A stretch of DNA of 64,000 nucleotides from Ferrimonas marina (GCF_900129905.1 NZ_FQXG01000011.1:78426-142425); one strand, 5' to 3'. Numbered from the stretch's first letter, positions 46,178 to 58,862 are shown. The notes: generated by a model not told the origin, from the letters alone. Made by a program: numbers and translations.

Positions 46178-47736
46178 TCCAGGGTAAAATGCAGGCCACG
46201 GCTCTCCTTGCGGGCCATGGCGCTGCGGATAATGAGCTCCGCCACCTGCACCAGGTTACGCAGCTCCAGCAGATCATTGCTGATCTTGAAGTCGGCGTAG
46301 TACTGGTGGATCTCCGCCTTGAGCATCTCCACCCGGCGTAGCGCCCGCTGCAGTCGCTTATCGGTGCGCACGATGCCGACGTAGTCCCACATGAACAGCC
46401 GCAGCTCGTGCCAGTTGTGGGCAATCACCACCTGTTCATCGGAGTTAGTCACCTGGCTGTCGTCCCAGCGGGGCAGGGCGGTGACCTCCGGGTGACGCTG
46501 TGCCGCCCGGCTCTGGTTGATGTGACGCGCTGCGGCACGGGCGAACACCAGGCACTCCAGTAGCGAGTTGGAGGCCATCCGGTTGGCACCATGCAGGCCG
46601 GTGTAGGCCACCTCGCCGATGGCATAGAGCCCGGGCAGATCGGTGGCGCCGTTGAGATCCGTCATCACCCCACCACAGGTGTAATGCGCCGCCGGCACCA
46701 CCGGGATCGGCTCTGCGGTGATGTCGATGCCCAGCTCGAGACAGCGGTCGTAGATGGTGGGGAAGTGCTTCTTGATGAACTCCGCCGGCTTATGGCTGAT
46801 GTCCAGGAACATGCAGTCGGCGCCCAGCTTCTTCATCTCGTAATCGATGGCCCGGGCAACCACGTCCCGGGGCGCCAGCTCCGCCCGCTCGTGCACCTCG
46901 GGCATAAAGCGGCTGCCGTCGGGGCGGCGCAGCAGTGCGCCCTCGCCGCGAAGCGCCTCTGTCAGCAGGAAGTTGCGGGCCTGGGGGTGGAACAGGCAGG
47001 TGGGGTGGAACTGGTTGAACTCCATGTTGGCCACCCGGCAGCCGGCCCGCCAGGCCATGGCGATGCCATCGCCGGAGGCCACGTCCGGGTTGGAGGTGTA
47101 CTGGTACACCTTGGAGGCCCCGCCGGTGGCCAGCACTACGTGGGCGGCGTGCACCGTTTCCACCCGCTCAGCCTGGCGATTCCACAGGTAGGCCCCCAGC
47201 ACCCGGTTCTCCCCGGGCAGGCTGAGCTTGGCGGAGGTGATCAGATCCACCGCGTTATAGCGCTCCAGCACCACGATGTTGGGGTGTTGTCGGGCTTGCT
47301 GCTGCAGGGTTTGCTGCACCTCTTTGCCGGTGGCGTCGGCGGCATGAAGGATACGGCGGTGGCTATGGCCCCCCTCCTGGGTTAGGTGGTAGCGGCTGTG
47401 GCCTTCGCTGTCGGTCTCGGTATCGAAGTCCGCCCCTTTGCGGATCAGCCACTCCAGCGCCGAACGCGCCTCCCGTGCGGTGTATTCCACCGCGGTGCGG
47501 TCACACAGCCCAGCCCCTGCCACCAAGGTGTCTTCCACATGGGAGTCGATGGTGTCCTGCTCGTCAAACACCGCGGCGATGCCCCCCTGGGCATAGTAGG
47601 TGGAGCCATCCTTGAGCTGGCTTTTGGCGATCACCGTCACCCGGGCATGTTTCGCCATCTTCAGTGCCAGGGTCAGTCCTGCGGCACCGCTGCCAATCAC
47701 CAGAACGTCGGTGTGGTGTTCAACGCCTTGAGTCAT
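46126..47736 (-). CDS. nadB: L-aspartate oxidase NadB
   Basis: 536 aa flavoenzyme that oxidises aspartate to iminoaspartate in NAD synthesis. FAD motif [15 protein letters not shown] (residues 11-25), AQGGIAAV, the HPTCLFHP loop and [23 protein letters not shown] are typical. Divergent from rpoE, as in E. coli and Shewanella. Confidence 0.96.
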   Translation of the reverse strand: MTQGVEHHTDVLVIGSGAAGLTLALKMAKHARVTVIAKSQLKDGSTYYAQGGIAAVFDEQDTIDSHVEDTLVAGAGLCDRTAVEYTAREARSALEWLIRKGADFDTETDSEGHSRYHLTQEGGHSHRRILHAADATGKEVQQTLQQQARQHPNIVVLERYNAVDLITSAKLSLPGENRVLGAYLWNRQAERVETVHAAHVVLATGGASKVYQYTSNPDVASGDGIAMAWRAGCRVANMEFNQFHPTCLFHPQARNFLLTEALRGEGALLRRPDGSRFMPEVHERAELAPRDVVARAIDYEMKKLGADCMFLDISHKPAEFIKKHFPTIYDRCLELGIDITAEPIPVVPAAHYTCGGVMTDLNGATDLPGLYAIGEVAYTGLHGANRMASNSLLECLVFARAAARHINQSRAAQRHPEVTALPRWDDSQVTNSDEQVVIAHNWHELRLFMWDYVGIVRTDKRLQRALRRVEMLKAEIHQYYADFKISNDLLELRNLVQVAELIIRSAMARKESRGLHFTLDHPDTLPESEPTVLSPR

Positions 47737-48041
47737 CCGTTATCATGTCATCCAGTAGGGGGTGACCTATGGTACTCCCCTAACCCCAGTCAGGTTAAGT
47801 ATTTAGTCGCAATCGACGCGATGTTGGGGCAGCTTGAAGCCCAGCCTGTGGGGTTGCGGTGGCACGCTTGCGAGCCGTCCTGTCCAGGCCGCTGCGCCGG
47901 GCTGGTCATCGCAGGGAGCCGTGCCGCAGTCAGTCATCGCGACTGGGCCCATGATCTTGGCGTTCCGCCTGCGCAACAGGCGCCATACACGTCCTCTTTT
48001 TGCCTCCGGTTCAATTTGTGAGCTGGGTCATAATTTATTAC
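47737..48041. other. nadB-rpoE divergent intergenic region
   Basis: About 305 bp with no supported gene or recognised RNA. It must contain the nadB promoter, which I could not place. Confidence 0.5.
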
Positions 48042-48068
48042 GAACTTTTCAAACCAGCCGTAGTCTGA
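48042..48068 (+). promoter_or_regulatory. Sigma-E autoregulatory promoter of rpoE
   Basis: GAACTT (48042-48047), 16-bp spacer, TCTGA (48064-48068): an exact match to the sigma-E consensus, 64 bp before the rpoE start codon. Confidence 0.88.
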
Positions 48069-48132
48069 TGTAGTGCGCTTGATAGGAGTTAACTCAAAAT
48101 CAGCAGGTTTTTCAGTAGGAGAGAGCTCTCGA

Positions 48133-48711
48133 GTGAGTGAGCCGGTTAGTGATCAACGATTGGTCGAGCGCGTTCAGCAGGGGGACAAGCAGGCGTTTAA
48201 TCTGCTGGTTGTCAAATATCAACACAAGGTGGCCAACCTGATCGGCCGCTATGTGAAGAATCCTGGCGACGTGGCCGATGTGGCCCAAGAGGCATTCATC
48301 AAGGCCTATCGCTCTTTGCCCAACTTCCGGGGCGAGAGTGCGTTTTATACTTGGCTGTACCGGATTGCGGTAAATACAGCGAAGAACTATCTGGTGTCCC
48401 AGGGGCGGCGACCGCCGGCCAGCGACGTGGATGCCGAGGAAGCGGAATTTTACGAGGGCGCAGACGCGCTGCGGGACGTAGCAACGCCCGAGCGTCAGAT
48501 GCTGTCCGAGGAGATCCGGCAGATGGTGTACAGCACCATCGAAAGTCTGCCGGAGGAGTTAAAGGTGGCAATCACCCTGCGTGAGCTTGAAGGCATGAGC
48601 TACGAGGAGATTGCTGCGGTGATGGACTGCCCCGTGGGCACGGTCCGGTCGCGGATCTTCCGCGCTCGAGAAGCCATCGACAAAAAGATCCAGCCGCTGA
48701 TCGAGCGGTAA
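48133..48711 (+). CDS. rpoE: Envelope-stress sigma factor RpoE (sigma-E)
   Basis: 192 aa, GTG start chosen to match E. coli MSEQLTDQ (here SEPVSDQRLVERVQQGDKQAFNLLV). The region 2 block RGESAFYTWLYRIAVNTAKNYLV and region 4 LEGMSYEEIAAVMDCPVGTVRSRIF are almost identical to E. coli. Responds to misfolded outer membrane proteins through DegS/RseP cleavage of RseA. First gene of rpoE-rseA-rseB-rseC. Confidence 0.97.
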   Translation: MSEPVSDQRLVERVQQGDKQAFNLLVVKYQHKVANLIGRYVKNPGDVADVAQEAFIKAYRSLPNFRGESAFYTWLYRIAVNTAKNYLVSQGRRPPASDVDAEEAEFYEGADALRDVATPERQMLSEEIRQMVYSTIESLPEELKVAITLRELEGMSYEEIAAVMDCPVGTVRSRIFRAREAIDKKIQPLIER

Positions 48712-48731
48712 TTTGAAGCTATAGGTGAACA

Positions 48732-49301
48732 ATGGCGACAGACAGAAAGGAACAGGTATCGGCTTGGATGGACGGCCAGGGCCCCGATGAGGTGCTGGAC
48801 CAGATCGGTTCTGATCCCGAGCTGGCCCAGCGTTGGCACCGCTATCACCTGATCGGTGATGCCATGCGCAACGAACTACCCCAGACCCTGCAGTTGGATA
48901 TCGCCGACAAGGTGGCCGCGCAGCTGGAGCAGGAGCCGACGGTGCTGGCACCCAAGACACCGCGCAAGCGCTTTGCCATGCCGGCCAAGGTGGTCGAGCT
49001 GGGGCAACGCTTCGGTCAGTACGCCATTGCGGCGTCGGTCGCTGCGGTGGCCGTGGTCGGGGTACAGCAGTACGACGCCGCCGGTGGCGATCTCGACAGC
49101 CCGATCCCGGTGCTGCAGACCACACCGCTGCTGGGCGCACCGTCACCGGTGAGCTACCAGGCGCCGGACTATGTTCAGAACGATCAACGCCTGGCGGAAC
49201 AGGATGCCAAGGAGCAGCAGCTGCGGGCCAACGCCTTCCTGCGTGACCACCTGCTGCAGCAGCGCCTCAACGGGGTTGCGGTAGAACAGCGGGATCGCTG
49301 A
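48732..49301 (+). CDS. rseA: Anti-sigma-E factor RseA
   Basis: 189 aa. N-terminal sigma-binding domain (VSAWMDGQ...RWHRYHLIGDAMRNELP), one TM helix (about residues 96-115), then a periplasmic domain bound by RseB. Starts 20 bp after rpoE. Holds RpoE inactive until proteolysis. Confidence 0.92.
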   Translation: MATDRKEQVSAWMDGQGPDEVLDQIGSDPELAQRWHRYHLIGDAMRNELPQTLQLDIADKVAAQLEQEPTVLAPKTPRKRFAMPAKVVELGQRFGQYAIAASVAAVAVVGVQQYDAAGGDLDSPIPVLQTTPLLGAPSPVSYQAPDYVQNDQRLAEQDAKEQQLRANAFLRDHLLQQRLNGVAVEQRDR

Positions 49302-49302
49302 T

Positions 49303-50244
49303 TTGATCAAAGCCGTACTGTTACTGCTGGCACTGGCACTTCCCAGCGCGGTTCACGCCGCCGAAGCCAGTGCCGCCAAGGTCTGGTTGGAGCGCATGCA
49401 GCATGCGCTCAACCAGGCCAATTTCCAACTCTCCCTGGTGCAGATGCAGCGGGAGCAGATCCGCACACTGCGCTACGCCCATGGCGTGGTCGACGAGCAG
49501 CAGGTCGCCTTCCTCGAGCACCTCAATGGCCCGCACAAAAGCGCCATCCGCATCGGTGACACCGTGGTGTTTGTCGAGCACGACGTCCAGCCCTACAGCG
49601 TTCGCAGCGACCGTATCCCTGGCCTTTATCCCGGTGCCTTCGCCGGCGATCTCAGCCTGCTTGAGCCCCACTACCGCTTTGTCGAGGGCGGCCGCAACCG
49701 GGTCGCCGGACGCACCGCCCAGCTGATCCGCATCGTCTCTGCCGATCAGTACCGCTACCAGTACCGCATCTGGCTGGATGTGGAGACCGCCATCCCACTG
49801 CGGGTTGACCTGGTCAACAGCGACAACGACCTGTTGGAGCAGCTGCTGGTGGTGGAGGCCCATGTGATGGAGCAGCCATTGCCCTTGCTGGCCGAGCTGC
49901 AACAGCGCCGTTGGCCCGACGTGGTCCAGGCCCCAGGTCAGCAGCACCCACTGCGCTGGCGCTTTGGCTGGCTGCCCCAGGGCTTTGAGGTCGTCCATCA
50001 CGATCAACACATGCTGATCGGCCTTAATGAGCCGGTGGAGTACCTGTCGGTCTCCGATGGCTTGAGTGAGTTCTCGGTCTACATCGGCCTGGTAGGCCGG
50101 GTGCCGGTGCCCAGTCACATCACCACCAACAACGGCCTGGCGCTGGCTTCCGCCACCCACGGTGAGGTGGAAGTGGTGGTGGTGGGCAAGATGCCGGTTG
50201 AAGCCCTGGCCAACGTGGCGGACAATGTCTACCCAGCCAAGTAG
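49303..50244 (+). CDS. rseB: RseB, periplasmic regulator of RseA cleavage
   Basis: 313 aa, TTG start directly after the rseA stop. Signal peptide (MIKAVLLLLALALPSAVHA), MucB/RseB N-terminal lipid-binding domain, C-terminal RseA-binding domain (QHPLRWRFGWLPQGFEVV). Shields RseA from DegS. Confidence 0.93.
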   Translation: MIKAVLLLLALALPSAVHAAEASAAKVWLERMQHALNQANFQLSLVQMQREQIRTLRYAHGVVDEQQVAFLEHLNGPHKSAIRIGDTVVFVEHDVQPYSVRSDRIPGLYPGAFAGDLSLLEPHYRFVEGGRNRVAGRTAQLIRIVSADQYRYQYRIWLDVETAIPLRVDLVNSDNDLLEQLLVVEAHVMEQPLPLLAELQQRRWPDVVQAPGQQHPLRWRFGWLPQGFEVVHHDQHMLIGLNEPVEYLSVSDGLSEFSVYIGLVGRVPVPSHITTNNGLALASATHGEVEVVVVGKMPVEALANVADNVYPAK

Positions 50245-50255
50245 GGGGAGACGTC

Positions 50256-50693
50256 GTGATTGAAGCCATCGGCCGGGTGGAAGCCTGGCACCAGGGCCAG
50301 GTGACCATCAGCTGGCGCAACCAGAGCGCCTGTGGCCACTGTGACCAGGGCGAACAATGCGGCACCTCGGTAGTGGCCAAGGCGCTGGTACCGAAAGAGA
50401 ATCGCCTGACCCTGCCGTGCCAACACGCTTATCCTGTGGGAACCCAGCTGCGCATCGGCATCGCCGAGCAGGACCTGCTGCACCTGTCCGCCATGGTTTA
50501 CCTGCTGCCGCTGCTGGCCGCCATTGCCGCCGCCTTGCTGGCCCGCTGGATGGGCATGGTCGAGGGGGGCATCATCCTGTCGACCCTGCTGGGGGGCGGC
50601 CTGGGCTTTGTGATGGCGCGCCGATGGGCCCGTCGTCAGCCTGGGCCTTTGACCATCCTGGGTCAATTGGGACCGTCGCTGGGTAGCACATAG
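50256..50693 (+). CDS. rseC: RseC, membrane protein of the sigma-E operon
   Basis: 145 aa, GTG start, GGGGGAG site. N-terminal Cys cluster (CGHCDQGEQC) and two TM helices (about 73-91 and 97-113), the RseC/MucC pattern. Mild positive effect on sigma-E or redox/SoxR reduction in relatives; exact role unsettled. Confidence 0.88.
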   Translation: MIEAIGRVEAWHQGQVTISWRNQSACGHCDQGEQCGTSVVAKALVPKENRLTLPCQHAYPVGTQLRIGIAEQDLLHLSAMVYLLPLLAAIAAALLARWMGMVEGGIILSTLLGGGLGFVMARRWARRQPGPLTILGQLGPSLGST

Positions 50694-50776
50694 CCCAGCG
50701 CGCAAAAATCCGCTAAAATCGCCGCCCTATAGATACTTTTCGCCTTGGGCTGAGACTGAGCCCGAGATAAAACGCG

Positions 50777-50811
50777 AAAGCCAATTCGAAACACCCTTCG
50801 AATTGGCTTTT
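50777..50811 (+). terminator. Terminator of the rpoE-rseABC operon
   Basis: 14-bp perfect stem AAAGCCAATTCGAA/TTCGAATTGGCTTT with a 6-nt loop, 84 bp after rseC. Confidence 0.88.
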
Positions 50812-50898
50812 ATTCCATAATTGACAGGTCGATCTGTCGGCACAACGCCCAGGACGGATCGACCCGATAACTCAGATTCTTACGAAGTAGCGACACCC

Positions 50899-52692
<1,794 letters not shown>

Positions 52693-52695
52693 TCG

Positions 52696-53613
52696 ATGGC
52701 AACCCTGTTCTCGCACCTGCTGGTGCTGTTGACCCTGGCCACGGGATTGGTCTGGGCCTTCGATCACTACGTGTTGCGCCCCAAGCGGGTGGCCAAGGTG
52801 GCCGCGCTGGAGGCCAACCCGTCGGTGGAGTTGCCGGAGGAGAAGAAGGCGGATCTGCTGCGCGAAGGCGCCATTGCAGAGAACTGCCACTCAGTGTTCC
52901 CGGTGCTGGCCATTGTGCTGGTGCTGCGCTCTTTCCTGTACGAGCCGTTCCAGATCCCATCCGGCTCGATGATGCCGACCCTGCTGGTAGGCGACTTCAT
53001 CCTGGTGGAGAAGTTCTCCTACGGCATCAAGGATCCGGTCTGGCGTAAGACCATGATGGAGACCGGCACCCCGGAGCGCGGTGACGTGGCGGTGTTCAAG
53101 TACCCGGAAGACACCCGCATCGACTACATCAAGCGGATCGTCGGCCTGCCCGGCGACACCGTGGTCTACCGCAACAAGACCCTCTACATCAAACCGGCCT
53201 GCCCCACGGGCGAGGGCTGTGAGCCGCTCAAGCCGGTGGCCCAGGTGGAGGTCAACCGCGGTGAGTTCAACCAGGGCGGCATCGCCCTGGAGCGGGCCCG
53301 TGAGGCCCTGGGTGAGACCACCCACGACATCCTGATCAACCCACGCCGCCGTGAGCCGGTGCACATGTACTACCCTCAGGCCGGCAGCAGCAATGCCGAG
53401 TGGGTGGTGCCACAAGGCCAGTACTTTGCCATGGGCGATAACCGCGACAACAGCACCGACAGCCGCTTCTGGGGCTTTGTCGACGAGGAGCTGCTGGTGG
53501 GCAAGGCGGTCTTTATCTGGATGAGCTTTGAATTCGAACGCGGCAGCGACAGCTGGTTGCCCGGCTGGATCCCCACCGGCGTCCGCTTTGGCCGCATTGG
53601 AGGCATCGAGTGA
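52696..53613 (+). CDS. lepB: Signal peptidase I LepB
   Basis: 305 aa. Two N-terminal TM helices and the catalytic dyad Ser91 (IPSGSMMPT) and Lys146 ([14 protein letters not shown]), the same numbers as in E. coli. [11 protein letters not shown] box present. Cleaves signal peptides of exported proteins. Overlaps rnc by 4 bp. Confidence 0.96.
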   Translation: MATLFSHLLVLLTLATGLVWAFDHYVLRPKRVAKVAALEANPSVELPEEKKADLLREGAIAENCHSVFPVLAIVLVLRSFLYEPFQIPSGSMMPTLLVGDFILVEKFSYGIKDPVWRKTMMETGTPERGDVAVFKYPEDTRIDYIKRIVGLPGDTVVYRNKTLYIKPACPTGEGCEPLKPVAQVEVNRGEFNQGGIALERAREALGETTHDILINPRRREPVHMYYPQAGSSNAEWVVPQGQYFAMGDNRDNSTDSRFWGFVDEELLVGKAVFIWMSFEFERGSDSWLPGWIPTGVRFGRIGGIE

Positions 53614-54287
53614 ACCCGGCAAACCTAGAACGGTTGCAGGACGCACTGAATTACCGATTCCGCGACCAGGGTCTGCTGCAGCAGGCCCTGACCCATCGCA
53701 GCGCCGCCAGTGCGCACAATGAGCGACTGGAGTACCTGGGTGACGCGGTGCTCTCCATGGTGATCGCGGAGGACCTGTACCACCGTTTCCCCCGGGTCAA
53801 CGAGGGCGACATGACCCGCATGCGTGCCACCCTGGTCAAGGGCGTCACCCTGGCGGAGCTGGGCCGTGAGCTCAAGCTGTCCGAGGTGATCCGACTGGGC
53901 CCGGGCGAGCTCAAATCCGGGGGCTTCCGTCGGGAGTCTATCCTGGCGGACGCAGTGGAGGCGATCCTCGGCGCGGTGTTCCTCGATGGTGGCATCGAGC
54001 AGGCTAAGGCGCTGATCCTCAAGCTGTATCAAAGCCGCCTGGTGGCCATCAAACCGGGCTCACGGCAGAAGGATCCCAAGACCCGTCTGCAGGAGTACCT
54101 GCAGGGGCGCAAGCAGCCGCTGCCGCAATATACCGTCGTCAACGTGGAAGGGGATGCCCACGATCAAACCTTTACCGTACGCTGCGAAGTGGAAGCCCTG
54201 GCGGAACCGGTGATTGGCAAGGGCAGCTCCCGCCGTAAGGCGGAGCAGCAGGCCGCAGCCGAAACCTTGGAGTTACTGACCCGATGA
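53610..54287 (+). CDS. rnc: Ribonuclease III
   Basis: 225 aa. RNase III signature [14 protein letters not shown] (Glu41, Asp45) and a C-terminal double-stranded RNA-binding domain ([21 protein letters not shown]...[14 protein letters not shown]). Matures rRNA and processes dsRNA. 4-bp overlaps with lepB and era. Confidence 0.97.
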   Translation: MNPANLERLQDALNYRFRDQGLLQQALTHRSAASAHNERLEYLGDAVLSMVIAEDLYHRFPRVNEGDMTRMRATLVKGVTLAELGRELKLSEVIRLGPGELKSGGFRRESILADAVEAILGAVFLDGGIEQAKALILKLYQSRLVAIKPGSRQKDPKTRLQEYLQGRKQPLPQYTVVNVEGDAHDQTFTVRCEVEALAEPVIGKGSSRRKAEQQAAAETLELLTR

Positions 54288-55186
54288 GCGAAACCACCTA
54301 CTGCGGCTTTGTCGCCATCGTGGGCCGCCCCAACGTGGGCAAATCCACCCTGCTCAACCGCATCCTGGGGCAGAAGGTGAGCATCACCTCGCGTAAGCCT
54401 CAAACCACCCGCCACCGCATCATGGGGATCCACACCGAAGGGGCCTACCAGACCATCTTCGTCGATACCCCGGGCCTGCACAAAGAGGAGAAGCGCACCA
54501 TCAACCGGTTGATGAACCGGGCGGCGGCCAGCTCCATCGGCGATGTGGAGATGGTGATCATGGTGGTGGAGGGCACCAAGTGGACCGAAGACGACCAGAT
54601 GGTGCTGAACAAGGTCCGCCGTGGCGCCGACAGCCGTAAGACGGTGCTGGTGGTTAACAAGGTCGATCAGGTCAAGGACAAGGCCGAACTGATGCCGCAC
54701 CTGCAGTGGCTGCAACAGCAGTTTACCTTCGATGCCATCGTGCCGATGACGGCTAAGAGCGATGACCCCAGTCAGCTGGTGACCATGGCCCAGCAGCTGC
54801 TGCCGGAGTGCATCCACTACTTCCCGGAAGACTACGTCACCGATCGCAGCCAGCGCTTTATGGCGGCGGAGATCCTGCGGGAGAAGCTGATCCGCTTCCT
54901 CGGCGACGAGCTGCCCTATGCCCTTAACGTGGAGATCGAGCAGTTCGGTGTCGACGAGAAGGGCACCTACCACATCAACGCCCTGATCCTGGTGGAACGC
55001 ACCGGTCAGAAGCGGATGGTGATTGGCAACAAGGGCGAGAAGATCCGCACCATCGGCCGTGAGGCCCGCATCGACATGGAAGCGATGTTCGACACCAAGG
55101 TGTACCTGGAGACCTGGGTCAAGGTGAAGTCCGGCTGGGCGGACGACGAACGGGCGCTGCGCAGCCTGGGCTATGGCGACGACTGA
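54284..55186 (+). CDS. era: GTPase Era
   Basis: 300 aa. GTPase motifs GRPNVGKST (14-22), DTPGLH and NKVDQV, with a C-terminal KH domain ([19 protein letters not shown]). Binds 16S rRNA 3' end in 30S maturation. Overlaps recO by 14 bp. Confidence 0.97.
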   Translation: MSETTYCGFVAIVGRPNVGKSTLLNRILGQKVSITSRKPQTTRHRIMGIHTEGAYQTIFVDTPGLHKEEKRTINRLMNRAAASSIGDVEMVIMVVEGTKWTEDDQMVLNKVRRGADSRKTVLVVNKVDQVKDKAELMPHLQWLQQQFTFDAIVPMTAKSDDPSQLVTMAQQLLPECIHYFPEDYVTDRSQRFMAAEILREKLIRFLGDELPYALNVEIEQFGVDEKGTYHINALILVERTGQKRMVIGNKGEKIRTIGREARIDMEAMFDTKVYLETWVKVKSGWADDERALRSLGYGDD

Positions 55187-55892
55187 GCCGCTGTCCCGCG
55201 CGTACCTGCTGCACGCCCGGCCCTACCGGGAGAGCAGCCTGTTGCTGGATCTGCTCGACGAAGAGCATGGCCGCATTGCTGCGGTAGCGCGCGTTGGTGG
55301 CCGGCAGGGCCAGGCCAAGAAGGCCCAGCTGCAGCCGTTTCGACCGCTGCTGGTGGGCCTGTCCGGCCACTCCTCCCTGCGCACCCTCAGCCAGCTGGAT
55401 GCCCCCAGCTTGCCCCTGCCCCTGACCGGCGAAGCCCTGTTCGCCGGCCTCTATCTCAACGAACTGTGTCAGCGCCTGCTGGCCGAGCGCGTCCCACTCG
55501 ACGGGCTGTTTGACCACTACCACCAGGCGCTGGTTGAGCTGGCCCAGGAGCAGCCACTGGCACCGGTATTGCGCCGCTTTGAGCGGCAGTTGCTGCAACA
55601 GCTGGGCCATCTGCCGACCCTGCACTGCGACGCCGCCGGCGTTGAACTGCACCCGCAACAGCTTTACGCTTGGCAGCCAGGTCAGGGCCTGGTGGCCACG
55701 GCCAACCAGGGCTACCTGGGCGCGGCGCTGCTCAACTGGCAGGCCGAGCGACTGGACGACCCCGACCAGCTGCGCCAGATAAAGCACCTGGTACGCCAGT
55801 TGCTGGCCCCGTTACTGGGCCGAAAACCCCTGCACAGCCGGACGCTATTTCAAAAACAACGAGGACGACATGAGCATTCTTCTGGGCGTTAA
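55173..55892 (+). CDS. recO: DNA repair protein RecO
   Basis: 239 aa. N-terminal OB fold ([37 protein letters not shown]) and a helical C-domain; no zinc finger, as in many gammaproteobacteria. Loads RecA with RecF/RecR. Its 3' end overlaps pdxJ by 23 bp. Confidence 0.93.
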   Translation: MATTEPLSRAYLLHARPYRESSLLLDLLDEEHGRIAAVARVGGRQGQAKKAQLQPFRPLLVGLSGHSSLRTLSQLDAPSLPLPLTGEALFAGLYLNELCQRLLAERVPLDGLFDHYHQALVELAQEQPLAPVLRRFERQLLQQLGHLPTLHCDAAGVELHPQQLYAWQPGQGLVATANQGYLGAALLNWQAERLDDPDQLRQIKHLVRQLLAPLLGRKPLHSRTLFQKQRGRHEHSSGR

Positions 55893-56604
55893 CATCGACC
55901 ACATCGCCACCCTGCGCCAGGCCCGGGGTACCGACTACCCGGATCCGGTTCACGCCGCGGCCATTGCCGAGATGGCCGGTGCCGATGGCATCACCATCCA
56001 CCTGCGTGAGGATCGTCGCCATATCGTCGATCGCGATGTGGAGCTGCTGGCCCAGACCCTCAAGACCCGGATGAACCTGGAGATGGCGGTGACCGAGGAG
56101 ATGCTGGCCATCGCTGAACGGATCCAGCCTGCCTACGTCTGCCTGGTGCCGGAGAAGCGCGAGGAGCTGACCACCGAGGGGGGGCTGGATGTGGCGGGCC
56201 AACAGGCCAAGATCAGCGAAGCGGTCCAGCGCCTGTCGGCCAAGGGGATCAAGGTGTCGCTGTTTATCGATGCTGACCCGGCCCAGATCGACGCCACCGT
56301 GGCCACCGGTGCGCCCTATATCGAGATCCACACCGGCGCCTACGCCGATGCCAAAACCGACGCCGAGCAGGCGGCGGAGCTGGATCGCATCGCTGCCGGT
56401 GCCCGCTATGCCGCGGCCAAGGGCTTGGTGGTGAACGCCGGCCATGGCCTGCATTACCACAACGTTAAGCCCATCGCCGCCATCCGCGAGTTCTACGAGC
56501 TCAATATTGGCCACGCCATCATCGCCCGGGCGGCACTGGAGGGCCTGGGCCCGGCGGTCAGCACCATGAAGCGGCTGATGCAGGAAGCCCGGCAGGGGAT
56601 CTGA
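55870..56604 (+). CDS. pdxJ: Pyridoxine 5'-phosphate synthase PdxJ
   Basis: 244 aa TIM barrel that joins 1-deoxyxylulose 5-phosphate and 3-amino-2-oxopropyl phosphate. [25 protein letters not shown] and [12 protein letters not shown] are conserved blocks. GAGGAC site before the ATG; TGATG overlap into acpS. Confidence 0.97.
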   Translation: MSILLGVNIDHIATLRQARGTDYPDPVHAAAIAEMAGADGITIHLREDRRHIVDRDVELLAQTLKTRMNLEMAVTEEMLAIAERIQPAYVCLVPEKREELTTEGGLDVAGQQAKISEAVQRLSAKGIKVSLFIDADPAQIDATVATGAPYIEIHTGAYADAKTDAEQAAELDRIAAGARYAAAKGLVVNAGHGLHYHNVKPIAAIREFYELNIGHAIIARAALEGLGPAVSTMKRLMQEARQGI

Positions 56605-56996
56605 TGGCGATCATCGGCCTGGGAACCGACATCGTCGCCATCGAGCGGATCGTGACCCGCTGCGAGGGGATGGCGGCGGATAAGCGTCAACGCTTCGCCG
56701 AGCGGATCCTGACCCCGGAGGAGCTGCGGGAGTGGCAGCAACACCGCGAGCCGGCCCGACTGCTGGCCAAGCGCTTTGCGGTTAAGGAGGCCACCGCCAA
56801 GGCGCTGGGCACCGGGATTGGCCGTGGGGTGTCGTTCCAGCACATCGCCCTGGTGCACAACGACTGGGGTGCGCCGCAGCTGCGTCTCAGTGGCGGTGCC
56901 CAGGCCCGCTTCGAGGCCCTGGGGGGACGAGAGCACCACGTCAGCTTGTCCGATGAACAGGCCTACGTGGTGGCCACGGTGATCCTGGAGCGTTGA
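56604..56996 (+). CDS. acpS: Holo-[acyl-carrier-protein] synthase AcpS
   Basis: 130 aa. IIGLGTDIVAIERI (Asp9) and RFAVKEATAKALGTGIG carry the Mg2+/CoA site. Transfers phosphopantetheine to ACP. Last gene of the lepA to acpS run. Confidence 0.96.
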   Translation: MAIIGLGTDIVAIERIVTRCEGMAADKRQRFAERILTPEELREWQQHREPARLLAKRFAVKEATAKALGTGIGRGVSFQHIALVHNDWGAPQLRLSGGAQARFEALGGREHHVSLSDEQAYVVATVILER

Positions 56997-57010
56997 ACGC
57001 AACGGACATG

Positions 57011-57038
57011 AAAAAGCCGACCCTGGGGTCGGCTTTTT
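57011..57038. terminator. Bidirectional terminator after acpS
   Basis: AAAAAGCCGACCC/GGGTCGGCTTTTT hairpin between convergent acpS and the 57053 gene. Confidence 0.9.
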
Positions 57039-57052
57039 GCTTCCTGGGGGGG

Positions 57053-57463
57053 TTAAAACTCGTACTTGGCGGTCAGGGCCAGGCCCAGCTGATCGGCCAA
57101 AGGCAGATCCTGGCTGTGGCTGAGGTCCAGCACAAAGGAGGCACGGCCATAGTTGAGGCCACCGCCAAAGCGGGCCTGCCAGTAGCGCTGAGGCTCAAAC
57201 TCCGGCCGGTGCGGCCCAGGCTGGGTGTCGGACACCTGGGTGCCGATAAACCACTGCTGTTGCTCCGGCTGGCCAAAGGTCATCACCGGCACCAAACGCG
57301 GCCCATTGTCCTGGGTCGGCGTACTGGCCAGTGAGGTGTGACTGGGTGTATCAAAGTACTGCTGTGGAGCGAGGTGTTGCGGCGCTTCGTCCTGCGCCCA
57401 GAGCGGCCCGGCCAGCACACACAGTGCGGCGCAGCCGATCAGCTTCCATCCCTGAATGGTCAT
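57053..57463 (-). CDS. Exported hypothetical protein
   Basis: 136 aa. Signal peptide MTIQGWKLIGCAALCVLAGPLWAQ, then a Gln/Pro-rich part and a beta-rich end that closes LGLALTAKYEF. The terminal Phe and alternating strands hint at a small outer-membrane-associated barrel. GGGGGA precedes the ATG at 57463; the longer frame to 57490 is less likely. Unrecognised family. Confidence 0.7.
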   Translation of the reverse strand: MTIQGWKLIGCAALCVLAGPLWAQDEAPQHLAPQQYFDTPSHTSLASTPTQDNGPRLVPVMTFGQPEQQQWFIGTQVSDTQPGPHRPEFEPQRYWQARFGGGLNYGRASFVLDLSHSQDLPLADQLGLALTAKYEF

Positions 57464-57508
57464 AGGCAGTCCCCCAAAACGGTGGACCATAAGTGTAGCA
57501 GCCGCAGA

Positions 57509-58777
57509 TCAAACCGACGGGTTAACCCGAACCGACTTCACCATATTTTCAGCTACCTCCACCACCTCCAGGCGGTGACCGGCCACCTCCAGCTGGGTAT
57601 GCGGTGGCGGAATGTCTTCCATCTGCTCCAGGATCAAGCCGTTTAATGTTTTTGGCCCATCGGTGGGCAGCTGCCATTGGGTCTCCCGGTTGAAGTCCCG
57701 CAGGGTGATGCTGGCGTCCACCAACAGGCTGCCATCCTCCTGGCGGCGGATATCTTCGCTGGGGGGCGTTTGCAGGCCGGTGGTAAAGTCGCCGACGATC
57801 TCCTCAAGGATATCCTCCAGGGTGACCAGGCCCTGGATGTCACCGTATTCGTCCACCACCAGGCCGATGCGCTCCTTGGCCCGCTGGAACTTAAGCAGCT
57901 GGACATTGAGCGGAGTGCCCTCAGGGATGAAGTAGATCTCCCGAACGGCGCGCAGCAGGGTGCCCTTGTCGCTCTCCTTCTGCCCCTCTTTGGTCAGCAG
58001 CCGCAGCACGTCGCTGAGGTGGACGAAGCCCACCACGTCATCGATGTTGTCGCGGTACAGCAGCACCCGGGTGTGGGGGCTGTGGGTCAGCTGGCGGATG
58101 ATGGCGCGGTAGTCGTCGTTGATGTCGATGGCGTAGAGTTCGGCCCGGGGGATCATGATGTCCTCCACCGTGACCTTCTCCAGGTCGAGGATCGAAACCA
58201 GCATCTCCCGGTGGCGCCGGGGGATCAGGCCGCCGGCCTCATGCACCACGCTGCGCAGCTCCTCTGGCGACAGGTGATCGTCATTGCCGTCGATGTGGGC
58301 CACACCCATCAGCCGCAGCAGGCCGTTGCTGATCAGGTTGATGAAGTAGACGAAGGGGTAACACAGTGTCATCAGCGGCCGCAGCACCAGGCTGTTGGGG
58401 TAGGCCAGCTTTTCCGGGTAGTGGGCGGCCAGGGTCTTGGGGGTGACCTCGGCGAAGATCAGCACGATGAAGGTGAGGCCACCGGTGGCCACCGCCGGGC
58501 CCCAATCGCCATACCAGCGCTGACAGATGATGGTGGCCAGGGAGGCCGCCGCGATGTTGACGATATTGTTGCCGATCAGGATCAGGCCGATCAGCCGGTC
58601 TGGACGCTGCAGCAGTTTGTCCGCCCGCTTGGCACCGCGATGGCCCTGTTGTGCCAGGTGGCGCAGACGGTAGCGGTTGAGCGACATCATGGCCGTCTCG
58701 GTACCGGAAAAAAAGGCGGAGATGATCAGCAGCAGGGTCAACAGCAGCAGCAGGCTGCCGGTGGATATGTCGTCCAA
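57509..58777 (-). CDS. corB: CNNM/CorC-family membrane protein (CorB/YfjD)
   Basis: 422 aa. N-terminal DUF21 membrane domain (FFSGTETAMMSLNRYRLRHLA), a CBS pair (MIPRAELYAIDIND, GLVTLEDILEEIVGDF) and a C-terminal CorC/HlyC domain. Linked to Mg2+/Co2+ efflux. In E. coli yfjD also sits beside ypjD and ffh, which supports the name. Confidence 0.9.
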   Translation of the reverse strand: MDDISTGSLLLLLTLLLIISAFFSGTETAMMSLNRYRLRHLAQQGHRGAKRADKLLQRPDRLIGLILIGNNIVNIAAASLATIICQRWYGDWGPAVATGGLTFIVLIFAEVTPKTLAAHYPEKLAYPNSLVLRPLMTLCYPFVYFINLISNGLLRLMGVAHIDGNDDHLSPEELRSVVHEAGGLIPRRHREMLVSILDLEKVTVEDIMIPRAELYAIDINDDYRAIIRQLTHSPHTRVLLYRDNIDDVVGFVHLSDVLRLLTKEGQKESDKGTLLRAVREIYFIPEGTPLNVQLLKFQRAKERIGLVVDEYGDIQGLVTLEDILEEIVGDFTTGLQTPPSEDIRRQEDGSLLVDASITLRDFNRETQWQLPTDGPKTLNGLILEQMEDIPPPHTQLEVAGHRLEVVEVAENMVKSVRVNPSV

Positions 58778-58862
58778 ACGGAGTTCTCTTTAGGGCGTAC
58801 GGATCCTAATGAAACGGCGACCGGGCTTGGGTGTCAAGTCCGGTCGCCGTGATAGGCGAAAA

